Part shown: positions 1 through 8,711 of the stretch, in pieces | Layout: each line of letters starts with the position of its first letter | Position numbering within the stretch: position 1 is the stretch's first letter | Assembly (NCBI GenBank): GCA_036745245.1 | Contig: DAIOGN010000061.1 | Location: 1 to 18,916 of the forward strand | Direction of reading: 5' to 3' | Length of the DNA stretch: 18,916 nt | DNA from: DAIOGN01 sp036745245 | Lineage (GTDB): Bacteria; Zixibacteria; MSB-5A5; JAUVRN01 | Notes under the pieces: model-generated | Told to the model about the DNA's origin: nothing | Seen by the model: only the letters and a program-made list of their open reading frames with translations | Databases searched by the model: none | Position numbers and translations under genes: made by a program

Positions 1-861
1 GTGGCACAGCACCGACGAAACCTCGAAGACGCCACCCGCAAGTTCGAGAAGGCCATCGAACTCGATTCCAAGTACGCAGAGGCGATGTGCTCGCTGGCCT
101 GGGTCTCCGCCGAATTGAAGAACCACGATGCCACGCTGTACTGGTCGTCAGAGGCGCTCAAAGTGAATCAGGGCTCGCAGGAAGCCAACCTCCTGCGCGG
201 GCTGGCCTACATGGACCAGCGCAACTACGCCCATGCCGAGCGCACCTTTCGGGAACTGGTGAGACTGCATCCCGATTACAGCCGCGGCCACCTGTACCTG
301 GGGGAGACGTTGCAGAAGCAGGGTCGGTTTGAAGAGGCTCGAGGTGCCTATCTCGCCGCGCGCGAGTGCACCGACTATGATCCCGAATCCTCGCGCATGC
401 TCGGATATGTTTTGCTCTACATAGGGGACTTCGAGATGGCGCGCAGCACGTTCATGAAGGCAATCGAGCAGGAGATCTTCGAGTTCGCCGCCCACTACCA
501 CATGGGGTTGATTCAACGCATGCAGGGGGATCTCACGGGAGCGCAGACCTCCTGGCAGTCGTCGCGGCTCTTGTCGGAGCGCCAGCTGGTGAAGGATCCC
601 AATGACCAGCTTGCGCGGCTGCACCTCGGGCTCGCCAAGGCGGCCATGGGCGACCGGAGTGCGTACGACGACGTGAAGGCCGTGCGCAGCCAGGAACCCG
701 ACAACGGAGAAATGGCCTTCTTCGAGGCCCGGGTGGCGCAGATGCTGGGAGATGTGGATCAGGCCGAGGCCTGTGTGTTCGAGGCCACGCAGCTACCCAC
801 GGGCCCGTCGCACGCCGAGTACATGGCCGACCCGCACTTCAAAATCGACTGGAAACGGTAG
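1..861 (+). CDS. TPR-repeat protein, 5' end cut by window edge
   Basis: About seven to eight consecutive tetratricopeptide repeats fill the visible 286 residues. The first begins near residue 7 (NLEDATRKFEKAIELDSKYA) and others start near residues 70, 100, 135 and 165, with typical spacing and the usual Ala/Gly/Leu/Tyr helix positions. The reading frame is open from base 1 and the first visible residues already sit just before a repeat, so the GTG at position 1 is probably an internal valine and the gene starts upstream. TPR solenoids mediate protein-protein contacts. Such C-terminal arrays often follow a kinase, cyclase or DNA-binding domain, but nothing of that kind is visible here, so the function is unknown. 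No membrane segment is seen. The stop codon overlaps the first G of a GGGTCAGAC repeat, and the gene converges on typA. Confidence 0.8.
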   Translation: MAQHRRNLEDATRKFEKAIELDSKYAEAMCSLAWVSAELKNHDATLYWSSEALKVNQGSQEANLLRGLAYMDQRNYAHAERTFRELVRLHPDYSRGHLYLGETLQKQGRFEEARGAYLAARECTDYDPESSRMLGYVLLYIGDFEMARSTFMKAIEQEIFEFAAHYHMGLIQRMQGDLTGAQTSWQSSRLLSERQLVKDPNDQLARLHLGLAKAAMGDRSAYDDVKAVRSQEPDNGEMAFFEARVAQMLGDVDQAEACVFEATQLPTGPSHAEYMADPHFKIDWKR

Positions 862-905
862 GGTCAGACTCGACTTTTGAAAAAGCAGGGTCCGAGTCGA
901 CTTTG
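861..905. repeat. GGGTCAGAC-type tandem/inverted intergenic repeat
   Basis: Two near-identical 17-base units, GGGTCAGACTCGACTTT (861-877) and GGGTCCGAGTCGACTTT (888-904), lie 10 bases apart with two mismatches. The inner GACTCG (867-872) and CGAGTC (893-898) can also pair. The element fills most of the gap between two convergent genes. The same GGGTCAGAC core recurs in the hairpin at 18596-18629. REP-like elements mobilised by RAYT transposases have this kind of intergenic placement and 'GGGTCAGAC...' head. That assignment is inference, since no RAYT gene is in the window. Confidence 0.45.
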
Positions 906-911
906 CTTGCC

Positions 912-2735
912 TTACGCGGCCTGTTCTTTCTTACGCGCGGAGAGGCGCTTGCCTGAATCCAGCTCGCGCTTGCGCAGGCGCAGGGAGTTGGGCGTCACTT
1001 CGATCAGCTCGTCTTCTGCGATGAATTCAATCGCTCGGTCGAGCGACAGAATCCGGGGCGGACGCATGCTCACCGTGGCCTCGGCGTTCGAACTGCGCAT
1101 GTTGGTGAGCTTCTTTTCGCGACAGATGTTCACCACCAGCTCGTCGTCACGATTGCGCTCACCGATCACCATGCCGGCGTACACATCCGTGCCCACTTCC
1201 ACAAACAGTTCGCCGCGATCCTCCATGCCCAGGCAGGCGTAGGCGGTCACCTTGCCGGTCCGGTCGGCCACCAACGCCCCCGTGAGCCGCTGCGGAATCT
1301 GGCCAAACCAGGGAGCATACGTCTCGAAGAGCGTATTCATGATCCCCGACCCCTTGGTGTCGGTGAGGAACTGGCCGCGAAAGCCGATGAGCCCGCGCGA
1401 CGGGCTGAGGAACTCCATGGTCACCCGCCCGTGGCCGTGGTTAGTCATGTGCGTCATGCGACCCTTGCGGTTGGAAAGCTTTTCGGTGACTACGCCCACT
1501 TTGTCGTCGGGGATGTCGATGTACACGCGCTCCACCGGCTCGAGCACGATGCCGTTCTCCTCCCGGGTGAGCACGCGTGGCCGGGAGGCCATGAATTCGT
1601 ACCCCTCCCGCCGCATGGTTTCCATGAGGATTTCGATCTGAAGCTCGCCGCGCCCGCACACCTCGAAGGCATCCGGGCGATCGGTGGGCCTCACCTGAAG
1701 CGATACGTTGCCCAACACCTCGCGTTGCAGCCGCTCCCCCAGGTGTCGTGACGTGAGGTACTTGCCTTCCCGCCCCGCCAGCGGGCTGTTGTTCACATAG
1801 AAAATCATGGACACGGTGGGATGGTCCACTTCGATGCGGGGCAGGGGCTGCGGGTTCTCGTCGTCGGAAATCGTGTCGCCAATCTGCACGCCGTCCACGC
1901 CTGCCACCGCAATAATGTCTCCGGCTTCGAGCCGGTCCACGGCCACACGGCGCAGACCCTTGAACGTGTAGCAGGCGGAGAACTTCACGCCACGACGCAC
2001 CTCGTCTGAGCCACACAGGCTGTACGTCTTGTTCATCTCCAGAATTCCGTTGGAAAGCCGCCCCACCGACACCTGGCCCACGTAGGAATCGTAGTCGAGG
2101 TTGGTCACGAGGAACTGCGGTACGTGGTCGTCCTGTGCCTCCGGGCCCGGAATGTGCGACAGGATGGTGTCGAAGAGCGGCTGAAGGCTGGTGGACGAGT
2201 CTCCCGGCTTGAGGTGAGCCACGCCCTCCCTGGCGTTGGTGTAGATGACGGGGAACTCGATCTGATGCTCCGTGGCATCAAGATCGATGAATAAATCGTA
2301 GACTTCGTCGAGCACCTGTTCCAGGCGGCGGTCGGGGCGGTCGATCTTGTTGATCACCAGGATCATGGGGAGGTTCTTCGCCAGCGCCTTGCGCACCACG
2401 AAGCGTGTCTGCGGCAGGGGGCCTTCACTGGCGTCCACCAGCAGGAGAGCGCCATCCACCAGGTTGAGGCTGCGTTCCACCTCGCCGCCGAAGTCGGCGT
2501 GACCCGGGGTGTCCACGATGTTGATTTTGGTGTCGTGGTACCAGATGGCCGTGTTCTTGGCCATGATGGTGATGCCGCGTTCCTTCTCCAAATCCATCGA
2601 GTCCATCACGCGCTCGGCCACCTCCTGGTTGTCGCGGAAGGTGCCGGACTGGCGGAGGAGCCCATCCACCAGAGTGGTCTTGCCGTGATCCACGTGCGCG
2701 ATGATCGCGATGTTTCTGTAGTTTTCTTTTCTCAT
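912..2735 (-). CDS. typA: Ribosome-associated translational GTPase TypA/BipA
   Basis: A full-length 607-residue TypA/BipA, the usual family size. The GTPase domain shows G1 HVDHGKTT (14-21), switch I with RGIT near 53-56, G3 DTPGH (75-79) and G4 NKID (129-132). The EF-G-like domains follow, with the family signature of RGELQIEILMETMRREGYEF near the middle and SRGLIGFRGQFLTDT in the C-terminal half, ending in a basic tail rich in Arg/Lys. TypA binds the 70S ribosome and assists late assembly of the large subunit, notably under cold and other stress. The ATG start is preceded by AAGGA at very short spacing. The gene lies downstream of the zinc-ribbon gene on the same strand but has its own candidate promoter. 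Its 3' end converges on the TPR gene. Confidence 0.97.
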   Translation of the reverse strand: MRKENYRNIAIIAHVDHGKTTLVDGLLRQSGTFRDNQEVAERVMDSMDLEKERGITIMAKNTAIWYHDTKINIVDTPGHADFGGEVERSLNLVDGALLLVDASEGPLPQTRFVVRKALAKNLPMILVINKIDRPDRRLEQVLDEVYDLFIDLDATEHQIEFPVIYTNAREGVAHLKPGDSSTSLQPLFDTILSHIPGPEAQDDHVPQFLVTNLDYDSYVGQVSVGRLSNGILEMNKTYSLCGSDEVRRGVKFSACYTFKGLRRVAVDRLEAGDIIAVAGVDGVQIGDTISDDENPQPLPRIEVDHPTVSMIFYVNNSPLAGREGKYLTSRHLGERLQREVLGNVSLQVRPTDRPDAFEVCGRGELQIEILMETMRREGYEFMASRPRVLTREENGIVLEPVERVYIDIPDDKVGVVTEKLSNRKGRMTHMTNHGHGRVTMEFLSPSRGLIGFRGQFLTDTKGSGIMNTLFETYAPWFGQIPQRLTGALVADRTGKVTAYACLGMEDRGELFVEVGTDVYAGMVIGERNRDDELVVNICREKKLTNMRSSNAEATVSMRPPRILSLDRAIEFIAEDELIEVTPNSLRLRKRELDSGKRLSARKKEQAA

Positions 2736-2780
2736 TCGTCCTTCATCTCAGACTGCCGGGGCGGAACACCAAAGCCGGGT

Positions 2781-2809
2781 AAAATAGGTGCTTCTCCTGC
2801 GGAGCGCAA
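2781..2809 (-). promoter_or_regulatory. Candidate sigma70-type promoter of typA
   Basis: Read on the minus strand, TTGCGC (2804-2809) and TATTTT (2781-2786) are separated by 17 bases. The predicted start is about 40 bases upstream of the typA ATG. The rest of the 177-bp gap holds no other gene I can support. Confidence 0.45.
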
Positions 2810-2912
2810 TGATTCATGTGGAGCGGAGTCTGGAGTCGAGCGTGTACGAACCACCGCGAAGGCGACGACGCAGAGCGTCTGGGTGCGAACTTCTTTCTAC
2901 CGATGCAGCCTG

Positions 2913-3308
2913 TCAGTCTTCCCTCGACCACAACCGCGACTTCCGCCAAACGTCTCCGAGCATCGCCTCGCCCTCGCGATCGGCAATCTCGACCTGCTCC
3001 GGCGGCACCAGGATGATGTAGGCGCCTGAAACTGGGAGAAACGTTGTCCCCATGGCTCCGACCTGCCCGAAGTAACCTGTGCTCGAGAGCTTGACCACCT
3101 GTATCCCCAGGTCTCTGAAACCATCGTCGATCATGACGGCGTAGGCCTGTGTGGCAAACTGGGCGATCGGCACCCAGTCCTTCATATAATCCGGTTCCGC
3201 GGGTTCTTTCTTTGGCTTTGGGAGATGGGCCACAAGCAGCTTGTTGCAGTCGGGACACGTGCGAAACCCCGGCCGGTATTCCAGCCGGCAACTCGGACAG
3301 AATGGCAT
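2913..3308 (-). CDS. Zinc-ribbon protein with DUF2007-like C-terminal domain
   Basis: A 131-residue protein. Residues 1-25 form a zinc ribbon with cysteines C4, C7, C18 and C21 (CPSC, then CPDC). After a charged Pro/Lys linker, residues 45-125 look like the DUF2007 'putative signal transducing protein' fold: a variable N-terminal half ending in an LGIQVVKL-like strand, and a strand reading IILVPPEQVEIA, where the family has VP-x-ED followed by an Ala-containing helix. This fold is small and ACT/PII-like, and its ligand is generally unknown. The ATG at 3308 has an AGGGGG sequence upstream at good spacing. The gene follows metH by 30 bp on the same strand, so the two are probably co-transcribed. 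A longer frame in another phase over this region is a shadow. Domain call is from motif appearance only. Confidence 0.78.
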   Translation of the reverse strand: MPFCPSCRLEYRPGFRTCPDCNKLLVAHLPKPKKEPAEPDYMKDWVPIAQFATQAYAVMIDDGFRDLGIQVVKLSSTGYFGQVGAMGTTFLPVSGAYIILVPPEQVEIADREGEAMLGDVWRKSRLWSRED

Positions 3309-3338
3309 GCCTGGCCCCCTGCGCTTCCACCAATGTAG

Positions 3339-6300
3339 TTAAGTGACCGTTACCGTGACTCCCCGCCTCGGATCGTACCCCAGGTTCGGCCCGAGCCAGC
3401 GTTCAGCCTCGGCCTGCGTGATCCCCTTGCGGCGCGCGTAGTCGATGACCTGGTCTTCGCCGATGGGACCCAGCTTGAAATAGCGTGCCTGCGGGTGCGC
3501 GAAGTAGTAACCCGCGATGGCGGCGGCCGGGGTCATGGCGAATGTTTCAGTCAGCTCGATGCCGGTGTGGCGCGAAACGTCGAGTAGCTCAAAGAGCGCC
3601 CGCTTTTCGGTGTGGTCGGGACAGGAGGGATACCCCGACGCAGGGCGTATGCCCTTGTACCGTTCCTTGATGAGCAGATCAGGCGTGAGCTGTTCGTCGG
3701 CCGCGTATCCCCACAGTTCCTTCCGCACTCTCTCGTGCAGAACCTCCGCCAAAGCTTCCGTGAGACGATCGGCCAGGGCCCGCACCATGATTCCCTGATA
3801 ACTATCGCCATCGCGCTCGAACTGTTCCGCCAATGAGGCCGCGCCCAGGCCCGCCGTGGCGGCGAAGACTCCGATGTAGTCGCGTCCGGAGGCGGCCGGA
3901 GCCACCAGATCCGACAGGCAGGCGTATCCCTCGGGCCCCGACTTCTCCTGCTGCTGCCGGAGGAAACGGAAGGTGACCGCCGCATGGCGACGAGTTTCGT
4001 CGGCGTACACCTCCACATCGTCACCCACGGCCGATGCAGGGAAGAGCCCTGCCACGGCGTGGCCAGTGAGTAGTCGCTCGCGCTCGATTCGGTCGAGGAG
4101 TTTCTGGGCGTCGGCGAACAACTCACGTGCCTGTGGGCCTTCGTGTTTGTAGTCGAGGATGTTCGGGTATCGCCCCCGAAGTTGCCACGCTGCAAAAAAA
4201 GGCGTCCAGTCGATGTAGGGCCGCACCTGTGCCAGGGGCAGGTCGGACACCACGGTGACCCCCACGCGAGCGGGCACCACGGGCACGTACCCCTCCTCGG
4301 CCGGCGCCCACTTCTTCTGGCGCGCCTGCGCGATCGGCATAAGCCTCGTCTTGCTGCGCTTGCGTTCCCATTCTTCGCGCACCGACTGGTATTCGGCGCG
4401 CGTGCGCCGTACGGTCTCTTCGTACTTGGCGGCATTGAGGAACGACTCCACCGCCGTGACAGCGCGCGGCGCATCCTGCACGTACATCGTGGGGCCGAAG
4501 TACTCCGGTTCGATGCGTACGGCCGTGTGCACCCGCGACGTCGTGGCGCCGCCGATCAAGAGCGGCACATCGAAGTCGAGCCGCGACATCTCATGCGCTA
4601 CGTGCACCATCTCGTCCAAGGACGGCGTGATGAGGCCGGAGAGTCCGATGACATCCACGCCTTCGCGGCGTGCCGTGTCGAGGATCTTGTCCGCCGGCAC
4701 CATCACGCCGAGATCGATCACCTTGTAGTTGTTACACTCCAGCACCACGCCCACGATGTTCTTGCCAATGTCGTGCACGTCACCTTTCACCGTGGCCATG
4801 AGGATCGTACCCGCGCTCCCTGTACCTGACTTGCCGGCCTCCAGGTAGGGGGTGAGCACGGCCACAGCCTTTTTCATCACGCGAGCACTCTTCACCACCT
4901 GCGGGAGAAACATCTTTCCGGCGCCGAACAGGTCGCCCACAACGTTCATCCCCTTCATCAGGGGGCCTTCGATCACGTCCAGAGGGCTCTTGTACTTGAG
5001 CCGTGCCTCTTCAGTATCCGCCTCGATGAAGGTGAGGTCGCCGTGCTTGAGCGCGTGAACCAGCCGGTCCTCGACGTCGGACTCCCTCCAGGAGAGATCG
5101 TGCTCCTGTGTGGTGCCTTCGCCTGTGAACGAAGAGGCCAGCTCCAGCAGGCGTTGACCGGCGTCAGGATGGCGGTTGAGGACCACGTCTTCCACGGCGT
5201 TTCGAAGCGTATCGGGGATTTCGTCGTACACGGGCAGGCGGCCGGCGTTCACGATGCCCATGTCGAGTCCCGCCCCGATGGCGTGGTACAGGAACACCGT
5301 GTTCATGGCCTCGCGCACCACGTTGTTGCCGCGGAAAGCGAACGACAAATTGCTCACACCGCCGGACACGAGGCACTTAGGCAGCCGCTCCTTCACGATG
5401 CGGCAGGCCTCGATGAAATCTGCCCCGTAGGACGCGTGTTCCTCGATGCCGGTGGCGACCGCGAAGATATTCAAGTCGAAGATGATGTCTTCAGGGGCAA
5501 ATCCGGCCTGTTCGGTGAGCAGGCGGTAGGCGCGCTCACAGATCTGCACCTTGCGATCTCTGGTGTCGGCCTGCCCCTTCTCGTCAAACGCAAAGACGAT
5601 GGCCGCGGCTCCGTAGCGCTGGATGCGCCGGGCCCGCTCGAGGAACAGCTCTTCGCCGTCCTTGAGGCTGATGGAGTTCACCACGCCCTTGCCCTGGACG
5701 CGCTTCAGCCCCGTCTCGATCACGTCCCAGCGGGACGAGTCGATCATCACGGGAACACGGCTGATCTCCGGATCGGTCGCCACCAGGTTGAGAAAGGTGC
5801 CCATGCACTTCACCGAATCGATGAGCCCTTCGTCCATGTTCACGTCGATCATCTGAGCGCCGTTGAGCACCTGGTCGCGCGCTACTTCAAGTGCGGCCTC
5901 GAACTTCTCCTCCTTGATAAGGCGGGCGAACTGCGCCGAGCCGGCCACGTTGGTGCGCTCGCCCACGTTGACGAAGAGCGATTCGGGACCGATGACAAGC
6001 GGTTCGAGGCCCGAGAGCAGACAGCCGGGCCGCGGAGAGGAAATGGGCCGGGGGGGATGCGGACGTACGGCCGCCGCGATGGCCTCGATGTGTTTGGACG
6101 TGGTGCCGCAGCAGCCTCCCGCGATGTTGAGCAGGCCGTTCTCTGCAAACGTGCCGAGCGATTTCGCCATGTCTTCGGGCGAGAGGTCGTAGCCCCCGAA
6201 TTCGTTGGGCAGTCCGGCATTCGGATACGCGGCCACCGGGCGATCGGCGACTCTCGAGAGCGCTTCCACGAACGGATACAGGAGATCCGGCCCCAGCGCA

Positions 6301-7043
6301 CAATTGAGTCCCACGATGGCCGGATTCGCGTGGCGAATGGAGTGCCAGAAGGCCTCCACCGTCTGGCCCGACAGCGTGCGGCCGGACGCGTCGGTGATGG
6401 TGCCCGAAATCCACAGGGGCACGTCGGCTCGCCGTTCCGCGAGCAACTCGAGAATCCCGAAAATCGCGGCCTTGGCATTGAGCGTGTCGAAGATGGTTTC
6501 CACCAGCAGGAGATCGGCGCCGCCATCCAGAAGCCCCCGGGCGCTCTCCTTGTATGAGGCCGCAAGCTCGTCGAAGGTCACGTTGCGCCGCGACGGGTCG
6601 TTCACGTCGGGTGAAATAGACGCCGTCTTGTTGGTGGGCCCGAGAGATCCGGCCACCCAGCGCGGTTGTTCAGGGGTGCGGCGAGTGAAGTCCGCCGCAG
6701 CCTCCCGGGCCAGCCGCGCTGCGGCTACGTGCAGCTCATACACGTGCGGCACCGTGGCGTAATCGGCCTGCGAGATCGACGTGCCGGTGAACGTGTTGGT
6801 GCTGATGATGTCGGCGCCGGCCTCCAGGTACGCGCGATGCACAGCCCTTACAATGTCTGGCTGGGTGAGCGTCAGGATGTCGTTGTTGCCTTTCAGGTCG
6901 TGGGTGTGATCGGCAAAGCGCTTCCCGCGATAGTCCGCCTCCGACAAACGGTACGACTGGAGCATGGTGCCCATGGCCCCGTCGAGTACGAGAATGCGGC
7001 GCGCCAATGCGGCGCTCAGGTCGGTTCTTGCGTTGGTCGTCAT
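3339..7043 (-). CDS. metH: Cobalamin-dependent methionine synthase (MetH)
   Basis: Complete four-module MetH, 1234 residues against about 1227 in E. coli. It transfers the methyl group of 5-methyltetrahydrofolate to homocysteine through methylcobalamin in the cytoplasm. Module 1 (about 10-325) binds homocysteine and has the zinc ligands C248 (GLNC) and C311/C312 (GGCC). Module 2 (about 350-630) is the pterin-binding barrel, beginning FVNVGERTNVAGS. Module 3 is the B12 cap and Rossmann domain, with DVHDIG at 755-760 so that H757 is the axial cobalt ligand. Module 4 is the AdoMet-dependent reactivation domain, with RPASGYPSCPDH at 1133-1144. All key residues are present, so the enzyme should be functional. 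No MetE is in the window. The ATG at 7043 has no strong ribosome binding site. It is first in a run with the zinc-ribbon gene. Confidence 0.98.
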   Translation of the reverse strand: MTTNARTDLSAALARRILVLDGAMGTMLQSYRLSEADYRGKRFADHTHDLKGNNDILTLTQPDIVRAVHRAYLEAGADIISTNTFTGTSISQADYATVPHVYELHVAAARLAREAAADFTRRTPEQPRWVAGSLGPTNKTASISPDVNDPSRRNVTFDELAASYKESARGLLDGGADLLLVETIFDTLNAKAAIFGILELLAERRADVPLWISGTITDASGRTLSGQTVEAFWHSIRHANPAIVGLNCALGPDLLYPFVEALSRVADRPVAAYPNAGLPNEFGGYDLSPEDMAKSLGTFAENGLLNIAGGCCGTTSKHIEAIAAAVRPHPPRPISSPRPGCLLSGLEPLVIGPESLFVNVGERTNVAGSAQFARLIKEEKFEAALEVARDQVLNGAQMIDVNMDEGLIDSVKCMGTFLNLVATDPEISRVPVMIDSSRWDVIETGLKRVQGKGVVNSISLKDGEELFLERARRIQRYGAAAIVFAFDEKGQADTRDRKVQICERAYRLLTEQAGFAPEDIIFDLNIFAVATGIEEHASYGADFIEACRIVKERLPKCLVSGGVSNLSFAFRGNNVVREAMNTVFLYHAIGAGLDMGIVNAGRLPVYDEIPDTLRNAVEDVVLNRHPDAGQRLLELASSFTGEGTTQEHDLSWRESDVEDRLVHALKHGDLTFIEADTEEARLKYKSPLDVIEGPLMKGMNVVGDLFGAGKMFLPQVVKSARVMKKAVAVLTPYLEAGKSGTGSAGTILMATVKGDVHDIGKNIVGVVLECNNYKVIDLGVMVPADKILDTARREGVDVIGLSGLITPSLDEMVHVAHEMSRLDFDVPLLIGGATTSRVHTAVRIEPEYFGPTMYVQDAPRAVTAVESFLNAAKYEETVRRTRAEYQSVREEWERKRSKTRLMPIAQARQKKWAPAEEGYVPVVPARVGVTVVSDLPLAQVRPYIDWTPFFAAWQLRGRYPNILDYKHEGPQARELFADAQKLLDRIERERLLTGHAVAGLFPASAVGDDVEVYADETRRHAAVTFRFLRQQQEKSGPEGYACLSDLVAPAASGRDYIGVFAATAGLGAASLAEQFERDGDSYQGIMVRALADRLTEALAEVLHERVRKELWGYAADEQLTPDLLIKERYKGIRPASGYPSCPDHTEKRALFELLDVSRHTGIELTETFAMTPAAAIAGYYFAHPQARYFKLGPIGEDQVIDYARRKGITQAEAERWLGPNLGYDPRRGVTVTVT

Positions 7044-7090
7044 GGCGGTGGCAATTCCCGGGGGGTGTTACGGCTCCGGGGAATCATATG

Positions 7091-7119
7091 AAGATAGTCG
7101 GCAACAGGCTGGCTGTAAA
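7091..7119 (-). promoter_or_regulatory. Candidate sigma70-type promoter of metH
   Basis: On the minus strand, TTTACA (7114-7119), a 17-base spacer and TATCTT (7091-7096) lie about 50 bases before the metH ATG. The implied leader is near 40 bases, too short for a cobalamin or SAM/SAH riboswitch, and I see no B12-box-like sequence. The -10 hexamer is identical to that proposed for nfnAB. Confidence 0.5.
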
Positions 7120-7277
7120 GCGCACGTGGGCCGCTTTTGCGTCATTGTGGCAAATTTCGCAACCGGAATGCACGACGCGCCAGGTGGCCGACCCCGAATT
7201 TGTGGCGTCCCGCCTGCGAATTCCGGACTATATTGAAGAAACTACATGTACACGGTCCACACTCCAGGAGAACAGAC

Positions 7278-7835
7278 ATGAAAGTGCTGAACCTAGCAGT
7301 GGCCGCGGCCTTGGCGGTCCTGACGGCCGGCGCAGCCTCGGCCGCCTTGAAGTCGCCCAAGCTGGGCGGGCAATCCCCCGCGGCATCGCAGTCGGATCTG
7401 GACAAGCTCCGGTCCCAACCCGCGTCCAGAGACGGGGCGAACCTCTACCACAAGTCCAACTACCGCAAGGCCGCTGCGAAATTCGACGGGGTGCTGGACG
7501 ATCAGCCTGGGAACTACCGGGCCGCCTACATGCTGGGCATGTCATACCTCAAGCGAGATCGCTGGGAGAGCGCTCGTGACAGCTTCCGGCGCGCCCTCGA
7601 ACTCAAACCTGATCGCTATACCGAAGCACACATCTACAACGGACTGGCGTACAGCTACGAGGCCATCGGCCAGACCCGCATGGCTCATCACCACTTTCAC
7701 AAGGCCTGCAAGGCCAACAAATCAAACGCCTACTCCCAGGCGGGAGCCAAGCGCACGGAGTACCGTCACCGTCATGAGCCAGAGCCACGGCCCGTGGCCA
7801 AGTCGGGCTCCACGTCCAAGCGCTCGTCCGGCTGA
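7278..7835 (+). CDS. Small secreted TPR protein
   Basis: 185 residues. Residues 1-22 are a Sec signal peptide ending in AASA, so the protein is exported. Three TPR units occupy about 53-147, including NYRKAAAKFDGVL, WESARDSFRRALELKP and a third helix pair rich in His (AHHHFHKA). The last 35 residues are basic and low in complexity. The ATG at 7278 is chosen because AGGAG (7266-7270) sits 7 bases upstream and the signal peptide starts there. A longer in-frame extension to 7137 would bury the signal peptide. TPR proteins in the periplasm usually act as scaffolds, and no specific partner can be named. A TATATT at 7229-7234 could be a -10, but no convincing -35 was seen. The gene diverges from metH and is followed on the same strand by another secreted protein. 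Confidence 0.85.
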   Translation: MKVLNLAVAAALAVLTAGAASAALKSPKLGGQSPAASQSDLDKLRSQPASRDGANLYHKSNYRKAAAKFDGVLDDQPGNYRAAYMLGMSYLKRDRWESARDSFRRALELKPDRYTEAHIYNGLAYSYEAIGQTRMAHHHFHKACKANKSNAYSQAGAKRTEYRHRHEPEPRPVAKSGSTSKRSSG

Positions 7836-7957
7836 CCCCGGCCAGGACGGATTCGGGGTGGCGAGTTTGCTGGTGACCGCCGGATGAGATCGGCCTACCT
7901 ATCGCATTCGCGTTCTCAGGTGTGAGGATTCCGCGTCTCGTACACAGGGGGAGAGTG

Positions 7958-8704
7958 ATGAGGCAAGCGATTCGCCGTTGTCTATGGGCTGTGACACTGT
8001 GCACCGCCCTGGGGGCCATTTCCGTGGAGGCCGACATGCTGGTGCTCACGGACGGCCGTGTGCTGGAGGGCCAGTTTGTAGCAGGCAGCGAGTCGTTCAT
8101 CCAGTTCCGTACGTCCGACGGGATCCAGTCAATCCCGATTGAACAAATCAGTGCATTGCATCTGAGGCCCGCAGGGGACAGCGTACAAGCAGTCTCCGTG
8201 ATCGACTCTGCCGTTTCACCGAGCCCTGCGGCGGAGCCCACCGCTCTGGCGGCGGGCGCCGTTGTGGTGCCGGCCGGCACGGAACTTCGGCTCCGCTTTG
8301 ACAAGGAGGTTTCGACGTCCTCGCACAAGTCCGGAGCATCCTTCCAGGCGATGCTGGCAGCCGACCTCTCAGTGCAGGGTCAGGTTGTGGCCGCGAAGGG
8401 ATCTTTGGTACAGGGGCGAGTTGCAGAAGTGCGGGGAGGCAAGAAGCTCGGGACTCAGGTCCTCAAGCTCGCGCTCACGAGCCTGTCAGTCCACAATCAG
8501 AAAGTTCCCCTGATCACGGGGAACTTCGGCCTGGAGCGCGGGTCAGGCCAGAATCCGCGCCTGGTAGGTGCGGAACAGGCCGCTGGTTCCAACGAGTCCG
8601 TGTTGGATCTTGAGGAATTCGTCGAGGGATCGGACCACGTGAGAGTACCCAGGGGCGCCGTGCTTCAGGTGTCCCTCCGAGAGCCGGTGGCTCTCTTTCC
8701 CTGA
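7958..8704 (+). CDS. Secreted protein with Sm-like and VirB10-like beta domains
   Basis: 248 residues with a signal peptide of about 25 residues (RRCLWAVTLCTALGAI core). Residues 26-70 read MLVLTDGRVLEGQFVAG, then a strand and IPIEQISALHL. This small beta domain looks Sm-like and resembles N-terminal repeats of envelope proteins in Acidobacteria and relatives. Residues 101-245 begin VVVPAGTELRLRFDKEVST and include a GQVVAAKGSLVQGRVAEVR stretch, the pattern of the VirB10/TrbI-like 'AGT' beta domain found in many exported proteins of unknown role. ATG 7958 is chosen because it follows AGGGGGAG closely. GTG 7955 and GTG 7922 are in-frame alternatives. The stop is 7 bp from the convergent DUF5777-like gene. 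Function is unknown and the family comparison is from memory. Confidence 0.8.
   Translation: MRQAIRRCLWAVTLCTALGAISVEADMLVLTDGRVLEGQFVAGSESFIQFRTSDGIQSIPIEQISALHLRPAGDSVQAVSVIDSAVSPSPAAEPTALAAGAVVVPAGTELRLRFDKEVSTSSHKSGASFQAMLAADLSVQGQVVAAKGSLVQGRVAEVRGGKKLGTQVLKLALTSLSVHNQKVPLITGNFGLERGSGQNPRLVGAEQAAGSNESVLDLEEFVEGSDHVRVPRGAVLQVSLREPVALFP
8679..8695 (+). terminator. Candidate terminator hairpin at the end of the secreted-protein gene
   Basis: GAGAGCC (8679-8685), loop GGT and GGCTCTC (8689-8695) form a perfect 7-bp stem followed by TTTCC. It lies just inside the 3' end of the coding sequence, which fits the 7-bp gap to the convergent gene. The short T-run keeps confidence low. Confidence 0.35.
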
Positions 8705-8711
8705 GCGAAGT

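Noticed and set aside
5043..6557. Long open frame (504 codons) antisense to metH
   Set aside because: It lies wholly opposite a clear, complete metH. The predicted sequence is rich in His/Arg/Gly with no recognisable domain, as expected for an antisense shadow in GC-rich DNA.
7044..7277. Riboswitch (cobalamin, SAM or SAH) upstream of metH
   Set aside because: The proposed promoter gives a leader near 40 bases, and no B12-box-like or SAH/SAM-type sequence was seen.
7835..7859. ACCCCG/CGGGGT hairpin after the small TPR gene as terminator
   Set aside because: Only a 6-bp stem with a 13-base loop and no T-run.
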